DNA of 51,788 nucleotides from Rhodocyclaceae bacterium (lineage in GTDB: Bacteria; Pseudomonadota; Gammaproteobacteria; Burkholderiales; Ga0077523), in the NCBI GenBank assembly GCA_020248405.1, contig JADCHQ010000019.1, positions 1 to 51,788 on the forward strand, given 5' to 3'. A model generated the notes under the pieces. That model was not told the DNA's origin, ran no database searches, and worked only from the letters and a program-made list of their open reading frames with translations. The translations under genes and the position numbers were made by a program. Of the stretch, positions 8,512-17,035 are shown piece after piece; position 1 is the stretch's first letter; every line of letters starts with the position of its first letter.

Positions 8512-8837
8512 GGCCGGGGACTGGTTTCCTCGCGGACCCAATCCAGATAGCCTGGCAGGCCGCGCTGCGCAGGGACAGCGATGATCTCGGGGAGTTCGTA
8601 AGGGTGGCAGTGCCGCAGAATGCGCTCCACCTCCTCGTAGCGTTCCGCCGTTGTCTTCACCAGCACCGGGTGTTCCCGGCCTTGCTCCAGGGCGCCGCGC
8701 CAGCGGTACAAGGAAACGCAGGGCGCCAGGATGTTCACGCACGCCGCAGCGCGCGCCTCGATCAAAGCCGCGGCGGCTGTCTGGGCTGTCGCCTCGTCAG
8801 GGAAATTGCTGATCACCACCATCACGGCGCTGGCCAC
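8508..8837 (-). CDS. cutA: Divalent cation tolerance protein CutA
   Basis: About 109 residues of the trimeric CutA1 family, linked to copper/divalent metal tolerance. Signature segments: NFPDEATAQTAAAALIEARAAACVNIL, SLYRWRGALEQ, EHPVLVKTT, HPYELPEIIAVP and the C-terminal YLDWVREE. I chose the GTG at 8835-8837 because GAGG lies ten bases upstream, overlapping the stop of the SDR gene; an ATG five codons later (8820-8822) is the alternative. It is followed by an ATGA overlap with the nDsbD gene. Confidence 0.92.
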   Translation of the reverse strand: MASAVMVVISNFPDEATAQTAAAALIEARAAACVNILAPCVSLYRWRGALEQGREHPVLVKTTAERYEEVERILRHCHPYELPEIIAVPAQRGLPGYLDWVREETSPRP

Positions 8838-8848
8838 TGAGGAATGCC

Positions 8849-9724
8849 TCACGCCGCCGGGGCCATAGCCTGGAGGGCGTGCACCACCGTCGGATGGCGC
8901 AGCCGCACCCCCAGTTCGTGCCGCGCCCGCCGGTTCACGAGGCGGCGCGACTCTCGCATGAAGGACATGAGGGTTTCGGGGATGAGACCCGATGCCCGGT
9001 CTAGCCCCACCCGCGGCGGACAGGGCAATCCGAAGCGCCGCGCCACCAGATCGAACCATTCGCCCATGCGCAGTTCGCTGTCATCGCACGCGTTGTAAAC
9101 CCGGCCAGCGCGGCCTCGCGCCAGGGCGGCAAGCACCATGTGCGCGAGATCATCGGCGTGAACGTGATTGGTGTAGGGATCGGCCGCCGCTTCCAGCACC
9201 GGCGTGCCCGCCCTCAAACGCTCCAGGGGCAGCCGCTCGGCACTGTAGATGCCGGGCACCCGGAGAATGGCCACGCGAACGCCGCTCGCGCGGCCCCAGG
9301 CACGCAGTTGGCGCTCTGCGTCCACCCGCCGCAGCGCGCGGTCGCTGGCCGGGCGCACCGGGCGGGTTTCCGCCACCAGATCGCCGGCGCAGTCGCCGTA
9401 AACCCCGCTGGTGCTGATGTACACCAGCCGCTGTGGTAGTCTCGCGCCCCGCGCTAGAGCGCTTATCAGGTGTGCCGTGCGACTGTCGCGCGCCCCTTGG
9501 GAAGGCGGCGGCGCCAGGTGGACCACCTCCTGAGCAATGCTGGCGATGCGATGCATCGACGCGGCGTCGTCCAGGTTGCCCGGCACCGGGATTACGCCTG
9601 CCTGCCGCAGCGCCTCGTGACGCTGGGGATTACGGGCCAGGGCGAACAGCCGGCGCCTCCCCGCGAGCAAGCGCGCCACGCGCAACCCCACGTCCCCACA
9701 GCCCACGATCAACATACTTTTCAT
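8849..9724 (-). CDS. NAD(P)-dependent epimerase/dehydratase-like SDR (YeeZ type)
   Basis: A 291-residue atypical/extended SDR. The nucleotide-binding loop is MLIVGCGDVGLRVARLLAG. The catalytic region YISTSGVYGDCAG has the Ser/Tyr arrangement, and TNHVHADDLAHM and RVYNACDDSELRMGEWF are typical of the YeeZ/NAD-epimerase group. The substrate is unknown. ATG at 9722-9724 is the natural start; a second ATG is three codons on. It is divergent from the flavin reductase gene, with 57 bases between. Confidence 0.85.
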   Translation of the reverse strand: MKSMLIVGCGDVGLRVARLLAGRRRLFALARNPQRHEALRQAGVIPVPGNLDDAASMHRIASIAQEVVHLAPPPSQGARDSRTAHLISALARGARLPQRLVYISTSGVYGDCAGDLVAETRPVRPASDRALRRVDAERQLRAWGRASGVRVAILRVPGIYSAERLPLERLRAGTPVLEAAADPYTNHVHADDLAHMVLAALARGRAGRVYNACDDSELRMGEWFDLVARRFGLPCPPRVGLDRASGLIPETLMSFMRESRRLVNRRARHELGVRLRHPTVVHALQAMAPAA

Positions 9725-9781
9725 CGTCACGATTCTAGAGGAACGCCGCGGCACGGCCGCGACACCCCAAAAGGTACGCCC

Positions 9782-10822
9782 ATGCCCTTCCGCGCAACTC
9801 TCTCCAAGAGCGGCCACGCCTTTGAAGTTCCCGACGGCGAAACGGTGCTCGCCGCGGCCCTGGCGGCCGGCCACACCCTGCCCTACGGTTGCCGCAACGG
9901 CGCCTGCGGCGCCTGCAAGGCGCGCATCCTCGAAGGCTCGGTGGACTATGGCGAGCACCAGCCCTACACCCTGACCCAGGGCGAGAAGCAGGCGGGCCTG
10001 GCGCTGCTGTGCAGTGCCAGGCCCCTATCGGATCTGGTGATCGACGTGCGCGAGGTGAGCGGGCTGGGAGACATCCCGGTGCGCAAGCTGCCTGCCCGCG
10101 TGCTGTCCCTCGAAAAACCCGCGCCGGACGTGGCCATCCTGCGCCTCAAGCTGCCGGCGAACGAACGGCTGCAGTTCCTCGCAGGGCAGTACCTGGAGAT
10201 CCTGCTCAAGGATGGCCGCCGCCGCGCCTACTCCATGGCCAACCCGCCCCACGTGGATGATTACGTGGAGCTGCATCTTCGCCACATGCCCGAGGGGGCT
10301 TTCACAGGGCACGTGTTCGGCGCCATGAAGGAGAAGGACATCCTGCGCTTCGAGGGCCCCATGGGCACCTTCTTCCTGCGCGAGGATTCCGACAAACCCA
10401 TCGTCTTCGTGGCCAGCGGTACGGGCTTCGCGCCCATCAAGGCCATGCTGGAGCATGCCTTCCACGCCGGCGTGACACGGCCCATGGTGCTCTACTGGGG
10501 CGGCCGCCGCCCGCGCGACCTGTACCAGGGTGCGTTGTGCGAGCGCTGGCAGGAAGATCATCCCCACTTCAGCTTCGTGCCGGTGGTATCGGAAGCCCTC
10601 CCCGAGGACGCCTGGACGGGCCGTACCGGCTTCGTGCACGCTGCTGCCATGGCCGACTTTCCCGACCTCTCCGGCCACCAGGTGTATGCCTGCGGCGCTC
10701 CGGTGGTGGTGGAGTCCGCCAAGCGCGATTTCACCAGCCGCTGCGGCCTGCCCGAGGACGAGTTCTTCGCCGATGCCTTCACGGCTTCGGTGGATGCGCC
10801 TGCCCCGCCGCCTGCCCCCTGA
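9782..10822 (+). CDS. 2Fe-2S ferredoxin-flavin reductase (CDP-6-deoxy-delta-3,4-glucoseen reductase-like)
   Basis: A 346-residue electron-transfer protein with three domains. The plant-type [2Fe-2S] domain has cluster Cys in GCRNGACGACK (37, 42, 45) and LLCSA (77). The FAD domain has RRAYSMANPP. The NAD domain has VFVASGTGFAPIKAML and the terminal EDEFFADAF pattern. It passes electrons from NAD(P)H to an unidentified oxygenase or dehydratase. In betaproteobacteria the name comes from similarity to AscD, though no dideoxysugar genes are here. ATG at 9782-9784 follows AAGG at a seven-base spacing. The neighbours do not reveal the acceptor. Confidence 0.88.
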   Translation: MPFRATLSKSGHAFEVPDGETVLAAALAAGHTLPYGCRNGACGACKARILEGSVDYGEHQPYTLTQGEKQAGLALLCSARPLSDLVIDVREVSGLGDIPVRKLPARVLSLEKPAPDVAILRLKLPANERLQFLAGQYLEILLKDGRRRAYSMANPPHVDDYVELHLRHMPEGAFTGHVFGAMKEKDILRFEGPMGTFFLREDSDKPIVFVASGTGFAPIKAMLEHAFHAGVTRPMVLYWGGRRPRDLYQGALCERWQEDHPHFSFVPVVSEALPEDAWTGRTGFVHAAAMADFPDLSGHQVYACGAPVVVESAKRDFTSRCGLPEDEFFADAFTASVDAPAPPPAP

Positions 10823-10854
10823 GGCTCCGGCGACCGGCCAAGTCCCGCCGGGCG

Positions 10855-12132
10855 CTAGAAGAGCTCTCTGCGCCGCCCGCCGGTGCTCTCGCGCAGTTGC
10901 GCCAAGGCGAGTTGCAGCGCCGCCTCGCGATGCCGGGCCACCTCGGCATCGCGACCTTCCCGGGCCGCCAGCGCCGCCAGTTCGAGGTACACCGAATGGC
11001 TGGGTTCCACTGCCGCGCTCGCTTCCAGATAATTGCGAGCTTTGCCCCACAACTCGGCGCAGGCGCACAACCGCCCCAGGGTAAGCAGCAGCCCCGCGTC
11101 GCTGGGCTGCTGGTTCAACCAACCCTCGGCCTTCTGCAACAGCGCCCGCGGCTCGTCACCCACGCACTCGGCGTAGAGCGCCGCCAGAGAACTGTCCCAA
11201 CCGGCCTCGATCGCCTCCTCGACGATGCGCCGGGCCGCGCCGGCATCGCCCACCGCCAGGAAGCAGCGTGCCGCCGTGCGCGCCAGCAGCGCGTCCCGGC
11301 GCAACTCCTGTCCCACGCGCTCCCACGCCCTCTTCAAGGAATCCGCGTCCACCGCCGCAGCCCGCAGCGCCTCGGCCGTGGCTGAGCGCCACAGGCGCGC
11401 CGTGGTCAACTCATCGAACACCTGCTTGCTCTGAAGCTGCGGCAGCAGCGCGAGCACGCGGTCCCAGTTGCGCGACTGGCGCGTGGCTTCGAGCTCCAGG
11501 CGAAGAGCGGCCGTGTGGCGGTGCCCGAGGCGGCCCAGCACCGCGAGGGCGTCATGATGGCGCCGCTCGGCCAGCAGCAACTCGGCCTGGGTGATCTGGC
11601 ACAGATAGCGGTCGCCCGCATCGCCATCACCCGCCGCCAGGTACGCATCGCGGCGCGAAAACGCGCGCAGCTCATGGGCGGCCCGCGCCGCGATCACCGC
11701 CGAGAGGCCCGGGAGCACGCCGCTGCGGCCGGCGGCCGCGGCAGCGCGCTCGGCGCGCCCGTGGCGGCCTTCGAAAAACGCCCGCAACGCCTCGTCGAAG
11801 AGGGCGCGCCCGGCCTCCAGGCGACCCTGCTTGGGGAACTCGCGGGCCCGACCATCAGGAAAGCTCTGGGCATCGTGGCGGGCGGCCTCCAGCTGGCGCT
11901 GCTCGCGGAACGCGCGCGCCCGCGCCGGCAACCGAAGGGCAAGGGTGCCGGCGCGCAGCAGCAAGACGCAGGCCGCTACCACCAGCGCCAGCAGCAGCAG
12001 CGCCAGGTTCAAGGACAACTCCACTCGCGTGCCATGGCTGGCCAGCAACACATAACCGGTGTTGGCGCGCGCGAACAGCACCAGCCCGGTGGCCGCTGCA
12101 AACAGCGCAATCGCCCAGAGCAGCGCGCGCAC
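10855..12132 (-). CDS. hemY: HemY protein, TPR-containing membrane protein
   Basis: A 425-residue inner-membrane protein. Two membrane segments (about 4-22 and 41-60) precede the HemY_N region and a long helical TPR part (RTAARCFLAVGDAGAARRIVEEAI; LLLTLGRLCACAELWGKARNYLEAS). This is the gammaproteobacterial/betaproteobacterial HemY that follows hemX, unrelated to protoporphyrinogen oxidase. Its exact role in late tetrapyrrole synthesis is unsettled. GTG start at 12130-12132, 14 bases after hemX. Convergent with the flavin reductase gene, with 32 bases between. Confidence 0.9.
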   Translation of the reverse strand: MRALLWAIALFAAATGLVLFARANTGYVLLASHGTRVELSLNLALLLLALVVAACVLLLRAGTLALRLPARARAFREQRQLEAARHDAQSFPDGRAREFPKQGRLEAGRALFDEALRAFFEGRHGRAERAAAAAGRSGVLPGLSAVIAARAAHELRAFSRRDAYLAAGDGDAGDRYLCQITQAELLLAERRHHDALAVLGRLGHRHTAALRLELEATRQSRNWDRVLALLPQLQSKQVFDELTTARLWRSATAEALRAAAVDADSLKRAWERVGQELRRDALLARTAARCFLAVGDAGAARRIVEEAIEAGWDSSLAALYAECVGDEPRALLQKAEGWLNQQPSDAGLLLTLGRLCACAELWGKARNYLEASAAVEPSHSVYLELAALAAREGRDAEVARHREAALQLALAQLRESTGGRRRELF

Positions 12133-12146
12133 GGCGCGGCGTGTCC

Positions 12147-13283
12147 TCAGCGCGCCGCGCGCTCGCGGGCCAGGCGCAGCGAGCGCGCGGCCTCGAGGCT
12201 GTCGGCGATATCGGGCAGCTGAATGGCCAGATCCGACCTGGCGAGCTGGTCGAGGGTCGCGGCGGCGGCCGCGCCTGCCTTGCCACGAACGTCGAAATAC
12301 TCGTCGAGCCAGCGGGCCGCCGTACGCAAATCGGCGCGAAAGGTGGTTTCGTCGCGGGCCAGCAGGGCCAGGCGCGCCGAGAGCAGCTTGAGCTTGAGGT
12401 TTTCCCGCAGGAAATAGGCCTGTTCGGGTGCTAGCAGCGGCGCCAGCGGCTCATCGGCCACGCGGATGCGCACCAGATCGCGCAGATCGCGCCACACCTC
12501 GGCGCCCAGGCGCGACCACCAACCCTTGGAAGCGGCTTCGGGGCGCGGCGCAACCGGGATGGCGGAGGACACCTGCTCCGCCGCCAGGGGGAGTTTGTCC
12601 ACCGCGGAAACCACTGCGTCGAGGCGGAAGGTGAGCGCCGGCACGTCCACCATCGGCAAGGCGCGCAACCGCTGCACATCGCCGTCGATGAGCCGGCGCA
12701 GGGGGATCAGATGGGGACGGTCGGCACGCTGCAACCGCTTGTCGGCGGCTTCCAGGGCGATCAGCGCCGCCCGCACGTTCCCGCTGAGCTGCAGTTGCTG
12801 GCTTGCCGTGACCAGGATGCTTTCCACCTCCGCGAGCACCCACTCATCGCGATTGCGCGCCAGTTCCTGATAGAGCGACTCCAGGGCCACGCGCTGGTTC
12901 TGGGCCTCCAGCATGCGCGCCTCGAGCATGCCCAGCCGGCTGTCAGCGTCACGCTGGGCATTGCGCACCGACTCGGCGGTGAGGCGCGTTTCGCGTGCCG
13001 CCGCGTCCGTCTCCGCCAACCGTCGGGCGAGCTCGGCCTGCACGCCAGCCAGGTCGCGGCGTGCTTCCGACCATTGCCACAGTGCCACGGCAAGGGCGGC
13101 GGCGGCCACGAGGGTGGCGGGCCGCAGGCCACGCAACCCACCCCATAGCGCCCGCACCAGGGGCGGCAGGGAAGGCGGGGTTGGCAAAGCCGGCGGCGGC
13201 GTGGCGGCGCCCGGGTCGGCGGCCGGTTGGGTGTCCGGCGCGGCGGGCGCGGGCCCGGACGCCGCGCCCGGGGGGTCGCTCAA
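12147..13283 (-). CDS. hemX: HemX, uroporphyrinogen III C-methyltransferase-like membrane protein
   Basis: About 378 residues: a Pro/Ala-rich cytoplasmic N-terminus, one membrane helix (LRPATLVAAAALAVALWQW) and a coiled-coil (about residues 88-150). The HemX core follows, with ESILVTASQQLQLSGNVRAALIALEAADKRL and the C-terminal LARDETTFRADLRTAARWLDEYFD. HemX proteins are annotated as methyltransferase-like but lack the catalytic SAM domain, and their role is unclear. I chose TTG at 13281-13283, just past the hemD stop, with CGGAG six bases upstream. A GTG at 13368-13370 would overlap hemD by about 70 bases. Confidence 0.85.
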   Translation of the reverse strand: MSDPPGAASGPAPAAPDTQPAADPGAATPPPALPTPPSLPPLVRALWGGLRGLRPATLVAAAALAVALWQWSEARRDLAGVQAELARRLAETDAAARETRLTAESVRNAQRDADSRLGMLEARMLEAQNQRVALESLYQELARNRDEWVLAEVESILVTASQQLQLSGNVRAALIALEAADKRLQRADRPHLIPLRRLIDGDVQRLRALPMVDVPALTFRLDAVVSAVDKLPLAAEQVSSAIPVAPRPEAASKGWWSRLGAEVWRDLRDLVRIRVADEPLAPLLAPEQAYFLRENLKLKLLSARLALLARDETTFRADLRTAARWLDEYFDVRGKAGAAAAATLDQLARSDLAIQLPDIADSLEAARSLRLARERAAR

Positions 13284-13299
13284 GGCAGGCTCCGCACGC

Positions 13300-14091
13300 T
13301 CATGCCCCGTCCGCTGCGCGAGCGCCGGCGAAAAATCCGGCGAGAGCAGCCGCCAGGGCGCCGTCACCACCCGGAGCCACTAGCACCGTCACGGCACCCT
13401 CTTGCCTCAGGGCCTGGGCAATGCGCGGGTGAGGAACCACATGGGGCAGCAGCGCCACGGCGCGGCCGGCGTCGGCAGGCAGCAAGGCGTAGAGATTGCG
13501 GCCACCCTCGGCGCTGCTCACGGTGACCGCGTGCACAGCCCCGGCGCGCAGCCGTGCCACCACCTCGGCCTTGGGTGCCGCTGGCAGCGCCCGGCGGTAA
13601 ACGGCCGTCACGCGCACCAGCGCGCCGCGCCCCTGCAGGGAGGCAGAGAGCACGTCGCGGCCCTGCTCGCCGGTGAAGATGACCACCCGCCGAGCGGCCA
13701 CCTGTTCGAGCATGGGCAGGGCAAGCAAGCCTTCGCTGTCGGCGCGCTCGGGCACCTGCACGGCAACGGCACACCCCGCTTCGCGCAGCGCCGCAGCCGT
13801 GCCCTCGCCCACCGCCGCCACGTACGCCGGCGTGGCACCCGCGGCGCGCAGCAGCGGCCAGGCGATGCGGGCGGCGTTGCCGCTGGTGAACACCGCCACT
13901 TCCATGCCCGCGGCAGCGGCTTCAGCCACCCGTTGCGCCGCCTGGGGAAGGGCTTCGATGGCGATGGTGGGCAACGCCAGCGCCTCCCCGCCCAGGGCCT
14001 GCACGGCCCGGCACAGCGCCTCGGCCTGGCCGGCGGGCCGGGTCACAAGCACCACCCGCCCTCCCAGGAGCAGGGCGGGAAAGGCGCTCAA
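13300..14091 (-). CDS. hemD: Uroporphyrinogen-III synthase
   Basis: Cyclises hydroxymethylbilane to uroporphyrinogen III with inversion of ring D. The 263 residues show the family's weakly conserved pattern: VVLVTRPAGQAEALCRAVQALGG, then AVFTSGNAARIAW, VAAVGEGTAAALREAG and AVTVSSAEGGRNLYALLP. The TTG at 14089-14091 overlaps the hemC stop (TTGA) and gives the typical N-terminus, so I prefer it. GTG codons at 14050-14055 behind GGGAGG are alternatives. Confidence 0.9.
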   Translation of the reverse strand: MSAFPALLLGGRVVLVTRPAGQAEALCRAVQALGGEALALPTIAIEALPQAAQRVAEAAAAGMEVAVFTSGNAARIAWPLLRAAGATPAYVAAVGEGTAAALREAGCAVAVQVPERADSEGLLALPMLEQVAARRVVIFTGEQGRDVLSASLQGRGALVRVTAVYRRALPAAPKAEVVARLRAGAVHAVTVSSAEGGRNLYALLPADAGRAVALLPHVVPHPRIAQALRQEGAVTVLVAPGGDGALAAALAGFFAGARAADGA

Positions 14092-15038
14092 GCGCCGCCT
14101 CCGGCCTCGAGGCTGGCGAGAATCTCCCGCGCTCCGTCGCGCTCGAGGGCGGCAGCAGCAGCCTCGCCCAGTGCCTGGGCGCCGCCGGCCGACCACGGCG
14201 CGCGTTGCTCGGTGCGCGCCACCCGCAGGCCGTCGGGCGTGGCCACCAGCGCGCTGATGCGCGCCTCACCCGCCTCGATGCGCGCGAAGCCCGCCAGCGG
14301 CGTGGTGCAACTGCCCAACAGGCGGCGGCTCAGGGACCGCTCGGCATACACGCACCAGGCGGTTTCGCCATGGTTGAGGGGCGCCAGCAGTGCCGCCAGA
14401 TCCTCGCGGCCGGCGCGGGTCTCGATGCCGATGGCGCCCTGCCCCACGGCCGGAATGCTCTGCTCCAACGAAAGCAGCGATGTGATGCGCGCCTCCAGTC
14501 CCAGGCGCTTGAGACCCGCCGACGCGAGGATCACGCCGTGGTACTCCCCTTCGTCGAGCTTGCGCAGGCGGGTCTGCACGTTGCCGCGCAGTGGCTGCAC
14601 GCGCAGCCCTGGCAGGCGCGCCCGGAGTTGCGCCTCGCGCCGCAGGCTGGAGGTACCCACCACCGCCCCCAGTGGCAAAGCCTCCGGGCTGGCGTGGTGC
14701 ACGGAAACGAAAGCATCCCGGGGGTCTTCTCGAACACCGATGGCGGCGATCACAAAGCCATCGGGGAGATTCACGGGGACATCCTTCATGGAGTGGACCG
14801 CCAGATCCGCCTCGCCGCTCATCAGTGCCGCTTCCAGCTCTTTCACGAACAGCCCCTTGCCGCCGATCTTGGCCAGGGAGCTGCCCAGGCGTCGATCGCC
14901 TTCGGTGGTCATGCCCAGCAGGCTCACCTCCAGGCCGGGGTAGAGCGACTCAAGGCGCGCCTTGACGTGCTCGGCCTGCCAGAGCGCAAGCGCGCTCTGG
15001 CGCGTGGCGATGACGATTCGGGAGGGGGCGGAAGCCAC
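14088..15038 (-). CDS. hemC: Porphobilinogen deaminase (hydroxymethylbilane synthase)
   Basis: Polymerises four porphobilinogens using a dipyrromethane cofactor. The 316 residues carry IVIATRQSALALWQAEHVK, VHSMKDVP with the catalytic Asp, LRREAQLRARLP, PLRGNVQTRLRKLDEGEYHGVILASAGLKRL and the cofactor-binding Cys in LLGSCTTPL (about 244). I chose GTG at 15036-15038, behind GAAGAG; a GTG nine codons earlier (15063-15065) has no ribosome site. It heads hemC-hemD-hemX-hemY, downstream of the AlgR-like gene, as in Pseudomonas. Confidence 0.96.
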   Translation of the reverse strand: MASAPSRIVIATRQSALALWQAEHVKARLESLYPGLEVSLLGMTTEGDRRLGSSLAKIGGKGLFVKELEAALMSGEADLAVHSMKDVPVNLPDGFVIAAIGVREDPRDAFVSVHHASPEALPLGAVVGTSSLRREAQLRARLPGLRVQPLRGNVQTRLRKLDEGEYHGVILASAGLKRLGLEARITSLLSLEQSIPAVGQGAIGIETRAGREDLAALLAPLNHGETAWCVYAERSLSRRLLGSCTTPLAGFARIEAGEARISALVATPDGLRVARTEQRAPWSAGGAQALGEAAAAALERDGAREILASLEAGGGA

Positions 15039-15098
15039 GGGGAAACACTCTTCGCGAAGGGTCACGGATTCTAGCAGTCGACCCGCGAAAGCCAGGTC

Positions 15099-15866
15099 CT
15101 AGGGACGCATCCTGCCGAAGGCGCGCGCCAGCGGCGCCTGGCGGCGGGAGACGGGCAAGCGCTCGGGCAGGCCCTTCACCACCGCCACCCAGCCGCTATC
15201 GCCGTCCTCGCCATTGCGCTCGAAGCCCGCCAGGTGTCGCTTGGCCACCAGGTAGCTGCGATGGATGCGGATGAACGATGCCTCGAACTCCTGCTCCAGG
15301 CGCACCAGAGAGTCCTCCACCAGGTGCTCGGCGCTGGCCGTTCGAACGATCACGTACTTCAGTTCGGCGCGCAGGTAGAGGATGTCGGCCACGGGCACCA
15401 GCAGCACACGGCCGCGCTCGGGCACCGACAGGTGGGTACGCGGCGCCGGGCTGATCTCGCGCAGCACCTCCCGAGGCGCGGGTTCGAGCGAACGCAGCCG
15501 AAGCAGCGCCTCGAGCAAGCGCTCGCCACGGATGGGCTTGAGCAGGTAATCCACGGCCTGCAGCTCGAATGCGTTGACCGCGTGCGCGTCGAAAGCCGTG
15601 GCGAAGATCACCCTCGGCGGCCGGGCGAGCTTGCCCAGATGCCTGGCGGTCTCCAGGCCGTCCATGCCGGGCATGCGGACGTCGAGAAGCACCACGTCAG
15701 CCTCGCACTCCTGCAGCAGGGCAAGCAGCTGGACGCCGCTGGCGGCCTCGCCAACCACATCGACGGGCATGGAAGCAGCGCAATCGGCGAGCAGCTCGCG
15801 CAGCCGGCTGCGCGCCGGCGCCTCGTCGTCGCACACCGCCACGCGCAACGCCCGGGGCGGGCTCAC
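15099..15866 (-). CDS. LytTR-type response regulator (AlgR-like)
   Basis: A 255-residue two-component regulator. The receiver domain has the acidic pair in VCDDEAPAR, phospho-acceptor Asp about 62 in [13 protein letters not shown], and the conserved Lys in [11 protein letters not shown]-terminal LytTR DNA-binding domain follows ([30 protein letters not shown], then [10 protein letters not shown]). In Pseudomonas the orthologue AlgR controls alginate and the fimU-pilVWXY1 minor pilin operon. A pilVWXY1 cluster lies 30 kb away in this window, which suggests but does not show a regulatory link. GTG start overlaps the kinase stop (GTGA). Confidence 0.92.
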   Translation of the reverse strand: MSPPRALRVAVCDDEAPARSRLRELLADCAASMPVDVVGEAASGVQLLALLQECEADVVLLDVRMPGMDGLETARHLGKLARPPRVIFATAFDAHAVNAFELQAVDYLLKPIRGERLLEALLRLRSLEPAPREVLREISPAPRTHLSVPERGRVLLVPVADILYLRAELKYVIVRTASAEHLVEDSLVRLEQEFEASFIRIHRSYLVAKRHLAGFERNGEDGDSGWVAVVKGLPERLPVSRRQAPLARAFGRMRP

Positions 15867-16900
15867 GGGGCCTTTCCTTCGTCCGCCGGGGCGGGCGCGC
15901 GCACGTAGGGGAAGCGGATGTGCACCTGGTAGGCGCCCTCGCGCACCCGGCTCTCCAGCGCGGCCTCAGCGTCGAAGTGCAGCGCCAGCCGCTCGCGGAT
16001 GTTGCCGATGGCCATCTTGTTGCCGCCGTGGTGCGCCCCGTCTTGCCGATAGGGGTTGCGCAGCATCACGTGCACCTCGCCGCGCACCTCGTAGATGTTG
16101 ATGCTCACCACGCCCGGCTCGGCGGAGGACTCCACGCCGTGGTTGACGGCATTCTCCAGCAGCGGCTGAAGCACCAGCGGCGGCATCATGGCGTCGCGCG
16201 GCATCTTGTCGGCGTGCCACTGCACGCGCAGGCGCTCCCCCAGGCGCAGCTGTTCCAGCTCGAGGTACTGCCGGCACAGGCGCACCTCGTCGGCCAGGGG
16301 CACGAGCTGGCGGTTGTCGGCCATCAGAACGCGGAACAGCTCGGCCATGTCTTGCAGGGCCGCCTCGGCGCGTCGCGGCTCCGTGCGCACCAGCGACAGC
16401 ACGGCATTGATGCTGTTGAAAAGGAAGTGCGGCCGGATGCGCGCCTGCAGTGCCTGCAGACGGGCTTCGGTCAGAGCCGGAGACAACGCCCGCCCGCGCA
16501 GATGGAAAAAACCCAGCACGGCCGCCGCGGCAAACAGCGCCAGCGCCGCCTGCCGCGGCGCATCGCCAACGTCGGAGTCCTGCATCCACGAGGCCGCCTG
16601 CCGAACACCCAGCGCGCACAACACGGCAAGGGCCGCAGCCGCGCTCAGCCCGCCGGCATAGGACAGGCGCTGCAGCAACCGGTTGAGGGCGGCGGCCGCG
16701 AGCAACCACAGCACCAGCGCGGGCAGCGTGACCGCTACGACCTCCACGAAATCGTCGGGCACCGCCTGCCAGTGAGGGGCGCGAGCCAACGAGGCCGCGA
16801 AACACAACGCCGTGACCAGCAGCACGCTGCGCGCCCAAACCCCGGCATTGAGGAAGTCCGGCAGCCTGTCGGGGTAGCGGTTCTGACCTATACTCGCCAT
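15863..16900 (-). CDS. LytS-type sensor histidine kinase (AlgZ/FimS-like)
   Basis: A 345-residue membrane kinase. Four predicted membrane helices lie in residues 22-135. The His_kinase domain has phospho-acceptor His about 158 in [20 protein letters not shown], and the ATPase has the N-box in [16 protein letters not shown]. The G-box is weak: [11 protein letters not shown] is present but the usual glycine motif is degenerate (GGNKMAIGN). AlgZ-type kinases are similar. It partners the overlapping LytTR regulator and is divergent from argH. ATG at 16898-16900. Confidence 0.9.
   Translation of the reverse strand: MASIGQNRYPDRLPDFLNAGVWARSVLLVTALCFAASLARAPHWQAVPDDFVEVVAVTLPALVLWLLAAAALNRLLQRLSYAGGLSAAAALAVLCALGVRQAASWMQDSDVGDAPRQAALALFAAAAVLGFFHLRGRALSPALTEARLQALQARIRPHFLFNSINAVLSLVRTEPRRAEAALQDMAELFRVLMADNRQLVPLADEVRLCRQYLELEQLRLGERLRVQWHADKMPRDAMMPPLVLQPLLENAVNHGVESSAEPGVVSINIYEVRGEVHVMLRNPYRQDGAHHGGNKMAIGNIRERLALHFDAEAALESRVREGAYQVHIRFPYVRAPAPADEGKAP
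16889..16894 (+). promoter_or_regulatory. Candidate -10 element for argH
   Basis: TATACT lies on the plus strand about 140 bases before the argH start, overlapping the first codons of the divergent kinase gene. No good -35 is visible at 16-18 bases, so this is tentative. Confidence 0.3.
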
Positions 16901-17035
16901 GAACGCACCGGGGGGTGGAGGCGCAGTGGAATCAACGCCTCGCAGCAGGCGGGGCGAGCCACTCCCGCGCCGGCCTCACGCGCCATTTCCGCCCCGGAAA
17001 AACGTTGCGTCCCTCTCATCGTTTCCGCCTTCCGC

